13,072 nucleotides of DNA, taken from NCBI GenBank assembly GCA_007126465.1, contig SLBE01000132.1, positions 1 through 13,072 on the forward strand, given 5' to 3'. Origin of the DNA: Syntrophomonadaceae bacterium. GTDB lineage: Bacteria; Bacillota; Dethiobacteria; DTU022. Below are positions 6,538 to 13,072 of the stretch, one piece after another. A model generated the notes under the pieces. That model ran no database searches. It was given only the letters and a program-made list of their open reading frames with translations, and had not been told where the DNA came from. A program made the translations under genes and the position numbers. Numbering within the stretch: the first letter of the stretch is position 1; the number at the start of each line of letters is the position of its first letter.

Positions 6538-7779
6538 TTAGCTTTTTTCTTTCTTTTCGGTTGGTTCCATGCCGATGGCGCAGCCGTTTAGAAGGGAAGC
6601 AACGCCGACGTCGTAGTTGTTGTGGCTGCCGCCACAGATGGCGCAGGGTATGTCGGGATCGACTGTGCGCTTCGGCTCGGTGTACCCGTAAATGCCGCCC
6701 TCAAAGTTACGCAGGACAACCCGGTTGGGAGACTGGCTGACCAGGTACTGGGGCATAACCGGGATTTTACCTCCACCGCCGGGAGCATCAACCACAAAAG
6801 TAGGCACGCCCAGGCCGGTGGTATGGCCGCGCAGGTTTTCTATCGCTTCAATTCCCGCAGACACAGAGGTTCGGAAATGTTCAATGCCCTGCGAAAGATC
6901 ACACTGGTAGAGGTAGTACGGTTTCACCCTGATTTTTAGCAGTTCGTGGCTTAACTTCTTAAGCAGCTCGGGGCAATCGTTAACCCCGGCCAGGAGCACG
7001 GACTGGTTGCCGAGCGGGATGCCGGCGTTGGCAAGACGCTCACAGGCTGCCCTGGATACTTCGTTAATCTCTTTGGGGTGGTTAAAATGGGTGTTCAGGT
7101 AAATGGGATGGTACCTGGCAAGCATTTCGCAGAGTTCATCAGTAATACGCTGGGGCATCACTACCGGAGCCCGGCTGCCGAAACGGATCAGTTCAACATG
7201 CTCGATGGAACGCAGCTCTTTTAAAATGTCTTCAATCAAGCTGTCACCGATCAACAGTCCGTCACCGCCAGATATAAGAACGTCCCTGACCGCGGGGGTA
7301 CGGCGGATATAATCTATAGCTTCACTGATCTGGGCGCTGGTCCGGGCCCTGTCTTTGCCGCCGGCCATGCGGCGCCTGGTACAGTGACGGCAGTACATGG
7401 AACACTGGTCGGTTACCAGCAGCAATACACGGTCCGGATAACGGTGGGTTAAACCTTCAACCGGTGAATCGACATCCTCATGCAGGGGGTCGGCCATATC
7501 TGAACCGGAATGGTGCAGCTCCAGGGCCGTTGGCACCGCCTGTTTGCGGATCGGGCAGCTTCTGTCTTTCGGGTCCATCAGCGAAGCGTAGTAGGGAGTA
7601 ATAGCCATACGGAAGGTCTGCAGGCACTGCTCTAAGCCCTTCTCTTCCTCATCACTGATCTCTATCACCTGTTTGAGCTGTTCAATGGTGGCAATACGAT
7701 TTTTTACCTGCCAGTGCCAGTTGTTCCATTCTTCTTCAGTAACATCTTTCCAGAGGGGTACTTCCCGGTAGTTACGCAT
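6538..7779 (-). CDS. ablA: Lysine 2,3-aminomutase (radical SAM, PLP)
   Basis: The enzyme converts L-lysine to L-beta-lysine with S-adenosylmethionine, a [4Fe-4S] cluster and pyridoxal phosphate. Its 413 residues align along the whole length with Clostridium subterminale KamA as I remember it. The cluster motif CSMYCRHC gives cysteines 126, 130 and 133. The PLP lysine is K338 in DAPGGGGK. The substrate-selecting aspartates D294 (YQCDLSQG) and D331 (FVVDAPGG) are both present; glutamate 2,3-aminomutases replace them with lysine and asparagine, so lysine is the likely substrate. Of the cysteines that bind structural zinc in KamA, equivalents C269, C379 and C382 are visible and one is missing. 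AAAGGAG lies just upstream of the ATG at 7779. The GNAT gene precedes it by 29 nt, so the two are probably one operon, which suggests acetyl-beta-lysine synthesis more than lysine fermentation. Confidence 0.93.
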   Translation of the reverse strand: MRNYREVPLWKDVTEEEWNNWHWQVKNRIATIEQLKQVIEISDEEEKGLEQCLQTFRMAITPYYASLMDPKDRSCPIRKQAVPTALELHHSGSDMADPLHEDVDSPVEGLTHRYPDRVLLLVTDQCSMYCRHCTRRRMAGGKDRARTSAQISEAIDYIRRTPAVRDVLISGGDGLLIGDSLIEDILKELRSIEHVELIRFGSRAPVVMPQRITDELCEMLARYHPIYLNTHFNHPKEINEVSRAACERLANAGIPLGNQSVLLAGVNDCPELLKKLSHELLKIRVKPYYLYQCDLSQGIEHFRTSVSAGIEAIENLRGHTTGLGVPTFVVDAPGGGGKIPVMPQYLVSQSPNRVVLRNFEGGIYGYTEPKRTVDPDIPCAICGGSHNNYDVGVASLLNGCAIGMEPTEKKEKS

Positions 7780-7808
7780 TATCAGCGCTCCTTTCTGTTG
7801 CCGCTTAG

Positions 7809-8252
7809 CTAGTTAAAGTCAAGTTCATAAACTACGGATTGAGTTATAAAGCCAAGTTTTTCGTAAAGACGGCGGGCATTGTGATTTGTATTGAGGGCAT
7901 TTAGCTCGATTCGGCTTAAACCCTGTTCTCTGGCTGTCTCGATAACATGGCACAGCAGGTTATAGGCCAGGCCCTGCCCGCGGCACTGCGGATCAACCAC
8001 AACATCTTCAATATGGCCGTACCAGTTATCGTGCCAGGTTGAGTAGTGGCCCTTGTGAAGACTGGCAGTTCCCTTGATGACCCCGTCATCTTCCACCACA
8101 AAAACCTGGACCTGCTGTGGATTATCGAGTGTAAAACGAAAGCTGCGCTGCAGAACCTCATCAGGGGATTTCTTGTTATAAAATTCAAGGAGTATTTTCC
8201 AGTGACTAATTACTGCTTCCTGGTCAGCTGCGGTGGCCTGTCGTATTTCCAA
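7809..8252 (-). CDS. GNAT-family N-acetyltransferase (AblB-like by context)
   Basis: This is a small single-domain acetyltransferase using acetyl-CoA. The signature motif A is VVVDPQCRGQGLAYNLL, followed by LNALNTNHNARRLYEKLGF, a typical GNAT C-terminal region. I place the start at the TTG at 8252, because GGAGG at about 8264-8260 sits 8 nt upstream and the protein then begins with the usual EIRQAT; this gives 147 residues. A longer frame from a TTG at 8267 would overlap that ribosome binding site. The gene lies 29 nt upstream of lysine 2,3-aminomutase on the same strand. That mirrors ablB-ablA pairs, where AblB acetylates beta-lysine to the osmolyte N-epsilon-acetyl-beta-lysine. Known AblB/YodP proteins are roughly twice this length, so the substrate assignment is inference only. 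Confidence 0.85.
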   Translation of the reverse strand: MEIRQATAADQEAVISHWKILLEFYNKKSPDEVLQRSFRFTLDNPQQVQVFVVEDDGVIKGTASLHKGHYSTWHDNWYGHIEDVVVDPQCRGQGLAYNLLCHVIETAREQGLSRIELNALNTNHNARRLYEKLGFITQSVVYELDFN

Positions 8253-8585
8253 GGTGCATTCCTCCAAGACTAATGATAAGAGATATTTATTCTGGGTTTA
8301 TTTAAAGCCTTTCAACGCTCATCTGCCATCGACGCATCAAAAAAACAGCAGTGATAATAGCGATTTTTTTAAACTTCACTTTTTATAGCAAACTCTATAG
8401 CGACTTACTCCTGTGTTATTGTAACAAATATTAATGTTTACGGGAATTGTTTTTTTATATCACTAATCCTGCAGTGCTGACAAGATTTTCAAACAAATGC
8501 TTGCCAGAAAAGGTATAATAGTAGTGATATGCTGGTATGATATAATCCTGTTTTAAAATAATGTTTATCGTGGTGGTGCTAAGAA
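8253..8585. other. Intergenic region between divergent GNAT and cvpA-like genes
   Basis: About 330 AT-rich bases should contain promoters for both directions. Three similar octamers, AATAGCGA (8356-8363), TATAGCAA (8384-8391) and TATAGCGA (8396-8403), sit in the part nearer the GNAT gene and might be operator-like. I looked for a lysine riboswitch upstream of the GNAT-ablA pair and saw no matching core. No small gene was recognised. Confidence 0.45.
8533..8546 (+). promoter_or_regulatory. Possible promoter -10 region for the cvpA-like gene
   Basis: An extended -10-like TG-G-TATGAT (8533-8541) overlaps a consensus TATAAT (8541-8546), 40-50 nt before the TTG start. Another TATAAT lies at 8514-8519. 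None has a good -35 hexamer at the right distance; TTGCCA at 8501-8506 is too far from one and too close to the other. The call rests on the -10 sequences alone. Confidence 0.35.
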
Positions 8586-9455
8586 TTGCCCGAGGGCTAT
8601 AACTGGTTAGACCTAATTATATTAATAATAATAGCAGCTGCAGTTATTCAGGGCATCAGGGCCGGTCTAATCCGCAGTATCTTTAACGTGGCAGGCTTAG
8701 CCGTCGGGTTCCTGGCGGCGATTAATTATTATGCTCCGGCCGGCAGCATGATTATAAGGCATATTAACCTGCCCCAGATTATTGCAGATGTACTCAGTTT
8801 TATCGTTATTTTTGCGGTATCAACTGCCATCGTCCATCTCATTGGGTCATTTGTTGCTGTAATAACGCGAGTCAGGTTATTCAGGTTTGCAGACAGGGTT
8901 GGAGGAAGTGCAGCCGGGCTGTTAATTGGTTTTATCCTGGTCGGAATAATTTTGATCATGATCACGGCTTTTCCCCTGTTTAACGGGTTCCATGATCAGA
9001 TCGAAGAGTCTTACCTGGCCCCGCCCATAGTAGATAATACTCAGCAAATATATGAAGAGTTGGGCGAACTGCTGCCGGTGGAACTGCCCCAGCTGAAAAC
9101 TTTTCCGGAAGAATTAAGCAGTTACCTGAGTGTTATCAGCACCCGTTCCGAACAATCTGATCATCACAGGGTTAACTATAAAAAGCTTGACGGTGCTACA
9201 TGTTTTGTATGCGGCGGCTCGGTTGAATTTCTAGGCTACCTCGATAACGGGATGAACTCTATATCACCAAAATTTGCCTGTACAGAGTGCGGCAGAACCA
9301 GCGACGGCTGCCAGACTTATGAAGGGTACCATGAAATGTACCAGCTTTGTCCAGTAGAGCTGGGTAACCAGGGGTACCGTTTTGACTGCGGGGTCTGGAC
9401 CAACCATGCCTATCACCGCCCGACCGGCCCCTGCGTGGTTTGTGGGGCAGAGTAA
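8586..9455 (+). CDS. CvpA-family membrane protein with cysteine-rich C-terminal domain
   Basis: Residues 1-165 look like a CvpA (colicin V production) protein. Four hydrophobic segments lie at about 8-28, 33-50, 66-92 and 108-132, the first being LDLIILIIIAAAVIQGIRAG. A short amphipathic stretch, YLAPPIVDNTQQIYEEL, follows. After a linker, residues 200-289 form a soluble domain with nine cysteines: CFVCGG (206, 209), CTECG (232, 235), C242, C255, C268 and CVVCG (283, 286). The paired CxxC knuckles suggest zinc binding. CvpA proteins are usually about 160-230 residues without such a tail, so this is an unusual fusion. The start is TTG 8586 with GGTGGTG about 7 nt upstream; a stop codon at 8580 excludes anything longer in frame. 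The gene appears to stand alone, facing the SRAP gene across a strong hairpin. Function is unknown. Confidence 0.8.
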   Translation: MPEGYNWLDLIILIIIAAAVIQGIRAGLIRSIFNVAGLAVGFLAAINYYAPAGSMIIRHINLPQIIADVLSFIVIFAVSTAIVHLIGSFVAVITRVRLFRFADRVGGSAAGLLIGFILVGIILIMITAFPLFNGFHDQIEESYLAPPIVDNTQQIYEELGELLPVELPQLKTFPEELSSYLSVISTRSEQSDHHRVNYKKLDGATCFVCGGSVEFLGYLDNGMNSISPKFACTECGRTSDGCQTYEGYHEMYQLCPVELGNQGYRFDCGVWTNHAYHRPTGPCVVCGAE

Positions 9456-9467
9456 ACTACCTGAAAC

Positions 9468-9539
9468 CGAGTACACGGAGAGGGGGGTTGCGTACTTACA
9501 GGTAATTCGAAGTACGCAACCCCCCTCCCCGTGTACTTG
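9468..9539. repeat. Long near-perfect hairpin between convergent genes
   Basis: Bases 9470-9497 pair with 9510-9537 over 28 positions with one A-C mismatch, around a 12-nt loop (9498-9509). A G-T and a C-G pair extend the stem to 9468/9539. The arm contains a run of six G (GAGGGGGGTTGCGTACTT). It fills almost the whole gap between the cvpA-like stop and the SRAP stop. No T-tract follows on either strand, so it is not a textbook intrinsic terminator, though it may still stop or stabilise both transcripts. Its size and GC-rich, sharply bounded arms suggest a dispersed palindromic element. Confidence 0.85.
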
Positions 9540-10208
9540 TTAGTCGGAATGTGGTTTTATTAAATCAGGATTGTTATTTGATGGTTTGTTGACTTCACGG
9601 GACACGGGATAGGCGGTCAGTTCATCGGGTGGATATGGCTGCAATAGATCCTGCAGGCCGGCGGGATCGGCGTTAATATCGAGCCACTGGTCGAAATGCT
9701 GCGAAGAGATAATGACCGGCATGCGGTTGTGGATAGGGGCAAGCAGGGAGTTCGGCTCTGTTGTTAGTATCGTACAGGTTTCAAGTGGCTTATCTCCCTT
9801 ATCCCAACGTTCCCAGAGGCCGGCAAAGGCAAAGGGATTTCCGTCTTCCCGGCAGACATAATATGGCTGTTTTCCGTTTTGCGCCTTCTTCCACTCGTAA
9901 AAACCGCTGGCGGGGATAAGCAGTCTCCTCTTTTTAAAGGCATCACGAAATGAAGGTTTTTCCGGGGCTGTTTCGGCACGGGCATTGATCATCCTGCTGC
10001 CGATTGAGCTGTCCTCAGCCCAGAAAGGCACCAGGCCCCACCGGAGGTGGACAAATTCTTTATCATTTTCACCCGGTGAACGACGCAGGGCCAGTATGTC
10101 CTGGGAAGGCGCTATATTAAAACGGGGCTGCAGATCAAAGCGCAGTTCCAGTCCGAAGAGCATATCAAGAATTCTTTTTTCAGCTACAAGAGCGAATCTA
10201 CCGCACAT
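9540..10208 (-). CDS. SRAP-family protein (YedK/HMCES type), abasic-site DNA crosslinker
   Basis: SRAP proteins bind abasic sites in single-stranded DNA and form a covalent thiazolidine link through the N-terminal cysteine, shielding the lesion. The 222 residues keep all the key positions at E. coli YedK numbering: Cys2 (MCGRFAL), Asn75 (RMINARAET), Glu105 (GFYEW) and His160 (IHNRMPV). The usual FNIAPSQ and HLRWGLVPFWA are also there. The start must be the ATG at 10208, since Cys2 has to follow the initiator methionine. The ribosome binding site before it is weak. It is 43 nt after the MoaD-like gene on the same strand, so it may be co-transcribed, though no functional link is evident. No LexA-type operator was recognised upstream. 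Confidence 0.93.
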   Translation of the reverse strand: MCGRFALVAEKRILDMLFGLELRFDLQPRFNIAPSQDILALRRSPGENDKEFVHLRWGLVPFWAEDSSIGSRMINARAETAPEKPSFRDAFKKRRLLIPASGFYEWKKAQNGKQPYYVCREDGNPFAFAGLWERWDKGDKPLETCTILTTEPNSLLAPIHNRMPVIISSQHFDQWLDINADPAGLQDLLQPYPPDELTAYPVSREVNKPSNNNPDLIKPHSD

Positions 10209-10251
10209 GGCAAGTTACCAGTTCCAGTCTTAATTTACCTTTCCTTAATTA

Positions 10252-10533
10252 TCATTCCTTAACATCATAAAAACCCAGGTTGAAACGGTGGATGGTGGGC
10301 ACACCGGGCGGGACAAAAGAAATCCGATCCCCATCCTGCAATTCTGTTGAAAGAGGCCTGATTGTCCGATTAATGAAGACAGCTTCAACGTCTTCCGGCT
10401 TGATATCGAGTTTTTCCCGCAATTGATTGGCTGTTAAAGGTTGGTCGCTTTCATAATACATCGGCTGAGGCCAATCTCTTTCTTTAAAAAGTGGCACCAG
10501 TCTTGTAAAGCCGCGCACTTCATAGGTTGGCAT
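10252..10533 (-). CDS. MoaD/ThiS-like beta-grasp small protein lacking the terminal GG
   Basis: This 93-residue protein resembles the ubiquitin-like MoaD/ThiS fold in its middle part: LTANQLREKL, then VEAVFINRTIRPLSTELQDG and DRISFVPPGVP. In sulfur carriers this strand order ends in a Gly-Gly tail that becomes a thiocarboxylate. Here the chain runs on as TIHRFNLGFYDVKE and ends without GG, so classical sulfur-carrier activity is unlikely unless the tail is processed. The start is the ATG at 10533. AGGAAG at about 10549-10544 is 8-10 nt upstream, and the alternative GTG at 10542 would overlap that site. The gene begins 20 nt after the acyl-CoA synthetase stop, so it is almost certainly in that transcript. 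It could be an accessory or regulatory subunit; the role is unknown. Confidence 0.75.
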   Translation of the reverse strand: MPTYEVRGFTRLVPLFKERDWPQPMYYESDQPLTANQLREKLDIKPEDVEAVFINRTIRPLSTELQDGDRISFVPPGVPTIHRFNLGFYDVKE

Positions 10534-10553
10534 TATAATCACTTCCTATTGCT

Positions 10554-12713
10554 TTAGTCCTGTTGCAACACGATCAGGGAATCTACAACCACCGGTTCTT
10601 CTCCTGAAATAATTATCGGATTAAGATCAATTTCAGATATTTCAGGATGCAGCAACCCAATATCTCCCACAGTTTGCAGGATACTGCTTAAAGCTTTCCG
10701 GTTTACAGGCGGCAAGCCCCTGTATTCTCCCAGCAATGCAGAAGCTTTAATCGTATCAATCATTTCAGATGCTTCTGTTCTGCACAGCGGAGCCAGGCGG
10801 AATGTATTGTCTTTCAGGGCTTCTGTAAAGATACCGCCAAGTCCAAAGAGAACGCAGGATCCAAAGCCCTCCTGGTGAATCATGCCGGCCATGACTTCCC
10901 GCTCTCCCTTGACCATTTTCGACACCAGGACAGGTATATCCTGCCCGGCAGAAGCAAGCACGGCATTATAGGCAAGTTCTACTTCTTCTGAGCTGTTAAG
11001 GTTAAGCTTAATCAAGCCCTGCCCGGTTTTATGGACCAGATCGGGTGAGCAACCTTTAAGAACAACGGGATAGCCGATCTGATCAGCAGCCTGCGCCGCT
11101 TCGGGCGCAGAATTAGCCAGCACCTCAGTGCTGACCGGTATTCCGTAAGCTCGCAGAACCAGCTTAGAGCTGTACTCGTCGAGATTCTTCCATCCTTTAT
11201 CCCGCGCACCGGTGATAATTTGTGCCGCCTGTTCGGATTGGGGCGGCAGTTCAGATGGCGCAAAAGCCGGCCGCTTCCTGACCTGGTTATAACGATGCAG
11301 GGCAAGCATTCCGCAGGCCGCTTTTTCAGGACCGTCAAAGAAGGGAATATTATGATCCTGGTAGGCTGCGGTAAAGTTATCTTCACGTCCAAAGAATGAA
11401 GAAAATATCATGGGAAGGCCATATTTTTCGGGCAGTGACAGTGGTTTCTCCATATCGCGGGCAAACTGGGCGGCAAAGTTTTCTGCACCGATATCACCAA
11501 CCAGGTCGGTCAGGTGCGGGTAAACAGCTTTAAGGAAACCACTGCTCATCAGACCATGCACGACGAGACCGTCTACTTCCCCGCTTTTTAAAATTAAATC
11601 AGGGATGGTCGTACTGATCGCTTCAGAATCCATGTGAAATGTAAGGTCAACAGGATTACCGGCCGAGCCATGGGGTGGGATATGCTTCTTTATCTCGGCC
11701 TGGAGTTCCTGTGAGAAAGCCGGCACTTCCATCCCCCCATCATTACAAGTATTGGCCATGGCCGTGCCAGGTCCGCCGGAATTGGTCAGCACTGCCAGAC
11801 GCTTACCTTTCAGGCGGGGCTGTGTGGCCAGGACCCAACCATGGCTGTACAGTTCCTCTATTGATTCAACCCGGATAATGCCGGCCTGCCTGAAGAGTCC
11901 TTCGTAAAGGTAATCGGGCCCGGCCATGGCCCCGGTATGACTGGAACCGGCCCTGGCCCCTGCATCTGTACCGCCCACATACTGGGCTAAAACCGGCTTA
12001 TGTGGGGTAATACGGCGGGCTGTTTCCAAAAATCGGCCGGCATCTTTGAGCCCTTCTATATAGAGGGAAATAGCTTTAGTATCTTGATCTTCCCCGAGGT
12101 ACTCAAGGCAATCTATAATATCGATATCAGCTTCGTTGCCGACGCTGATTGCCTTGCTGTAACGGATACCTTTTTCCCTCAGGTAGGGCAGGGTCTGGGT
12201 AATGTAGGTGCCGCTCTGCGAAGCCATTCCGAGGAGGCCGGGCGGTCCTGTCAGGGGGGCTACCGTAACATTGAGCGGCAGGTGGCTGTTAAGCATGCCC
12301 ATGCAATTCGGACCGAGGAAGCGGATATCATAGCGGCGAGCCACTTCTTTGAGCTTTTCCTCAAGCTCTTGCCCCTGCGGCCCCGTTTCCCTGAAACCGG
12401 CAGTAATCACTATGGCTCTTTTGGTGCCAATTTTACCGAAGTCTTCCAAGATCTGCACGACAAGGGGCGCCGGCAGGACGAACATAACCAGGTCCGGCGC
12501 TTCAGGCAGATCAAAGGCTGAAGAATATGCTTTGTAACCGAAGACTTCCTTTTCGGTCGGATGTATGGGGTAATATTTTCCGGGAAAACCATCCTTGACA
12601 ATACTTAAAGCCTGAATGGCGCCCATTTTCATGGGGTTGTTGCCGGCTCCGACAGTTGCAATTGTTTTTGGCTCCATTAATTCAAACAATGGGTTACTGC
12701 TGCTATTTTCCAT
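10554..12713 (-). CDS. Acyl-CoA synthetase (ADP-forming), fused alpha-beta
   Basis: The enzyme catalyses acyl-CoA + ADP + Pi to acid + ATP + CoA, a substrate-level phosphorylation step in anaerobes that ferment amino acids. At 719 residues it has the fused order. A CoA-binding Rossmann domain (about 10-140, with PKTIATVGAGNNP and FLGPNCMGMLN) comes first. The succinyl-CoA ligase-like region follows, with the phospho-accepting His259 in GSSHTGAMAG and TNSGGPGTA (310-318). The C-terminal ATP-grasp domain (about 505-719) has GYPVVLKGCSPDLVHKTGQG with His561 and SEIDLNPI. All expected catalytic residues are visible. GGGGAGG lies about 8 nt before the ATG at 12713. The substrate (acetate, branched-chain or arylacetate) cannot be told from the sequence. 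Its proximity to iorAB makes aryl- or branched-chain acyl-CoA plausible. The MoaD-like gene follows. Confidence 0.93.
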   Translation of the reverse strand: MENSSSNPLFELMEPKTIATVGAGNNPMKMGAIQALSIVKDGFPGKYYPIHPTEKEVFGYKAYSSAFDLPEAPDLVMFVLPAPLVVQILEDFGKIGTKRAIVITAGFRETGPQGQELEEKLKEVARRYDIRFLGPNCMGMLNSHLPLNVTVAPLTGPPGLLGMASQSGTYITQTLPYLREKGIRYSKAISVGNEADIDIIDCLEYLGEDQDTKAISLYIEGLKDAGRFLETARRITPHKPVLAQYVGGTDAGARAGSSHTGAMAGPDYLYEGLFRQAGIIRVESIEELYSHGWVLATQPRLKGKRLAVLTNSGGPGTAMANTCNDGGMEVPAFSQELQAEIKKHIPPHGSAGNPVDLTFHMDSEAISTTIPDLILKSGEVDGLVVHGLMSSGFLKAVYPHLTDLVGDIGAENFAAQFARDMEKPLSLPEKYGLPMIFSSFFGREDNFTAAYQDHNIPFFDGPEKAACGMLALHRYNQVRKRPAFAPSELPPQSEQAAQIITGARDKGWKNLDEYSSKLVLRAYGIPVSTEVLANSAPEAAQAADQIGYPVVLKGCSPDLVHKTGQGLIKLNLNSSEEVELAYNAVLASAGQDIPVLVSKMVKGEREVMAGMIHQEGFGSCVLFGLGGIFTEALKDNTFRLAPLCRTEASEMIDTIKASALLGEYRGLPPVNRKALSSILQTVGDIGLLHPEISEIDLNPIIISGEEPVVVDSLIVLQQD

Positions 12714-12989
12714 GGTTATCGCCTCCCCTTGTAAAATTCAAGACAATTAGGTTATTTCCTGCTCAGACCATGAAACTGTGCATTAATTTTTTAGCATAGA
12801 AAACTGAATTATATGGGCAAAGTGAATTCTTTTTCTGTCTGAACAGGCATATTAGCTGCTTATGTTGAATACATATAGCGGAAATTTATTGGCTTTTGTT
12901 AATTATGGGGGAAGATAATTAAATCTATGATCAGGAATCTTCTCTGATAACCGTTTATTTTCACTATTTACTTTAAAGGAGCGGATCTT
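12714..12989. other. Intergenic region between divergent acyl-CoA synthetase and flavin oxidoreductase genes
   Basis: About 275 AT-rich bases hold the 5' regions of two divergent genes. On the minus strand a TATAAT at 12813-12808 lies about 95 nt before the synthetase start, with no good -35. On the plus strand TTGTTA (12896-12901) and TTAAAT (12919-12924), 17 nt apart, are a weak promoter candidate for the oxidoreductase gene. No RNA gene or repeat was recognised. Confidence 0.4.
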
Positions 12990-13072
12990 GTGAAACTTTT
13001 TGAACCGATCAAAGTAGGAAAACTGGAACTGAAAAACAGGATTGCCATGCCGGCAATACATCACTGTTATAC
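12990..13072 (+). CDS. NADH:flavin oxidoreductase / old yellow enzyme family, N-terminus (partial)
   Basis: Only the first 27 codons are inside the window, and the gene continues past the end. The peptide begins with the pattern LFEPIKVGKLELKNRIAMP and then AIHHCY. That is the classic N-terminal strand of FMN-binding old-yellow-enzyme barrels, the 2,4-dienoyl-CoA reductase/BaiCD type found in anaerobes. The GTG start at 12990 is preceded by AAAGGAGCG at about 12976-12984. Whether it has the larger iron-sulfur and NAD-binding C-terminal part of the enoate/dienoyl-CoA reductase branch cannot be seen. It is divergent from the acyl-CoA synthetase gene, so a link to acyl-CoA metabolism is possible but unproven. 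Confidence 0.85.
   Translation, partial: MKLFEPIKVGKLELKNRIAMPAIHHCY

Noticed and set aside
6538..7779. Glutamate 2,3-aminomutase or EpmB as alternatives to lysine 2,3-aminomutase
   Set aside because: Both lysine-selecting aspartates (D294 and D331) are present, and the protein keeps the full KamA-type C-terminal extension that EpmB lacks.
8268..8585. Lysine riboswitch upstream of the GNAT-ablA pair
   Set aside because: I read the minus strand for the conserved core and stem pattern and found no match.
12000..12521. 173-residue plus-strand open frame
   Set aside because: It is antisense to the CoA-binding domain of the acyl-CoA synthetase and shows no family motif.

Overview
The window looks like a chromosomal segment from an anaerobic, amino-acid- or aromatic-acid-metabolising Bacillota (Clostridia-like) organism. 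This is inferred from strong AAGGAGG-type ribosome binding sites, several TTG/GTG starts, two oxygen-sensitive radical SAM enzymes, a ferredoxin-dependent 2-oxoacid oxidoreductase and an ADP-forming acyl-CoA synthetase. The species cannot be named from the sequence. No CRISPR array, prophage, intact transposase, tRNA or rRNA gene was seen.

Layout. (i) 1-344, minus: the N-terminal part of a PflX-like radical SAM protein cut by the window edge. (ii) 345-746: a non-coding stretch with a REP-like motif. (iii) 747-6287, plus: a five-gene operon-like run, phenylacetate-CoA ligase, tandem-ACT protein, second phenylacetate-CoA ligase, iorA and iorB, where iorA and iorB directly abut. (iv) 6282-6529: a convergent intergenic region with three copies of a 33-bp palindromic repeat around a bidirectional terminator. 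(v) 6538-8252, minus: a short GNAT acetyltransferase followed by lysine 2,3-aminomutase. (vi) 8586-9455, plus: a CvpA-type membrane protein with an unusual cysteine-rich C-terminal domain. (vii) 9468-9539: a very strong long hairpin. (viii) 9540-12713, minus: ADP-forming acyl-CoA synthetase, a MoaD/ThiS-like small protein and an SRAP (YedK/HMCES) protein. (ix) 12990 to the end, plus: the start of an old-yellow-enzyme-type NADH:flavin oxidoreductase.

How the genes may work together. IorAB interconverts aryl-pyruvates and aryl-acetyl-CoA with ferredoxin. The two AMP-forming ligases activate aryl-acetates, and the ACT protein is a likely amino-acid sensor. The cluster could run biosynthetically (arylacetate to aryl-CoA to arylpyruvate to aromatic amino acid) or oxidatively. 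In the oxidative case the ADP-forming synthetase 4 kb away could harvest ATP from the acyl-CoA. Separately, lysine 2,3-aminomutase plus a GNAT resembles the route to the compatible solute N-epsilon-acetyl-beta-lysine, though this GNAT is much shorter than known AblB proteins. The most interesting unexplained structures are the repeat/terminator composite at 6282-6529, the 9468-9539 hairpin and the CvpA-cysteine-rich fusion.
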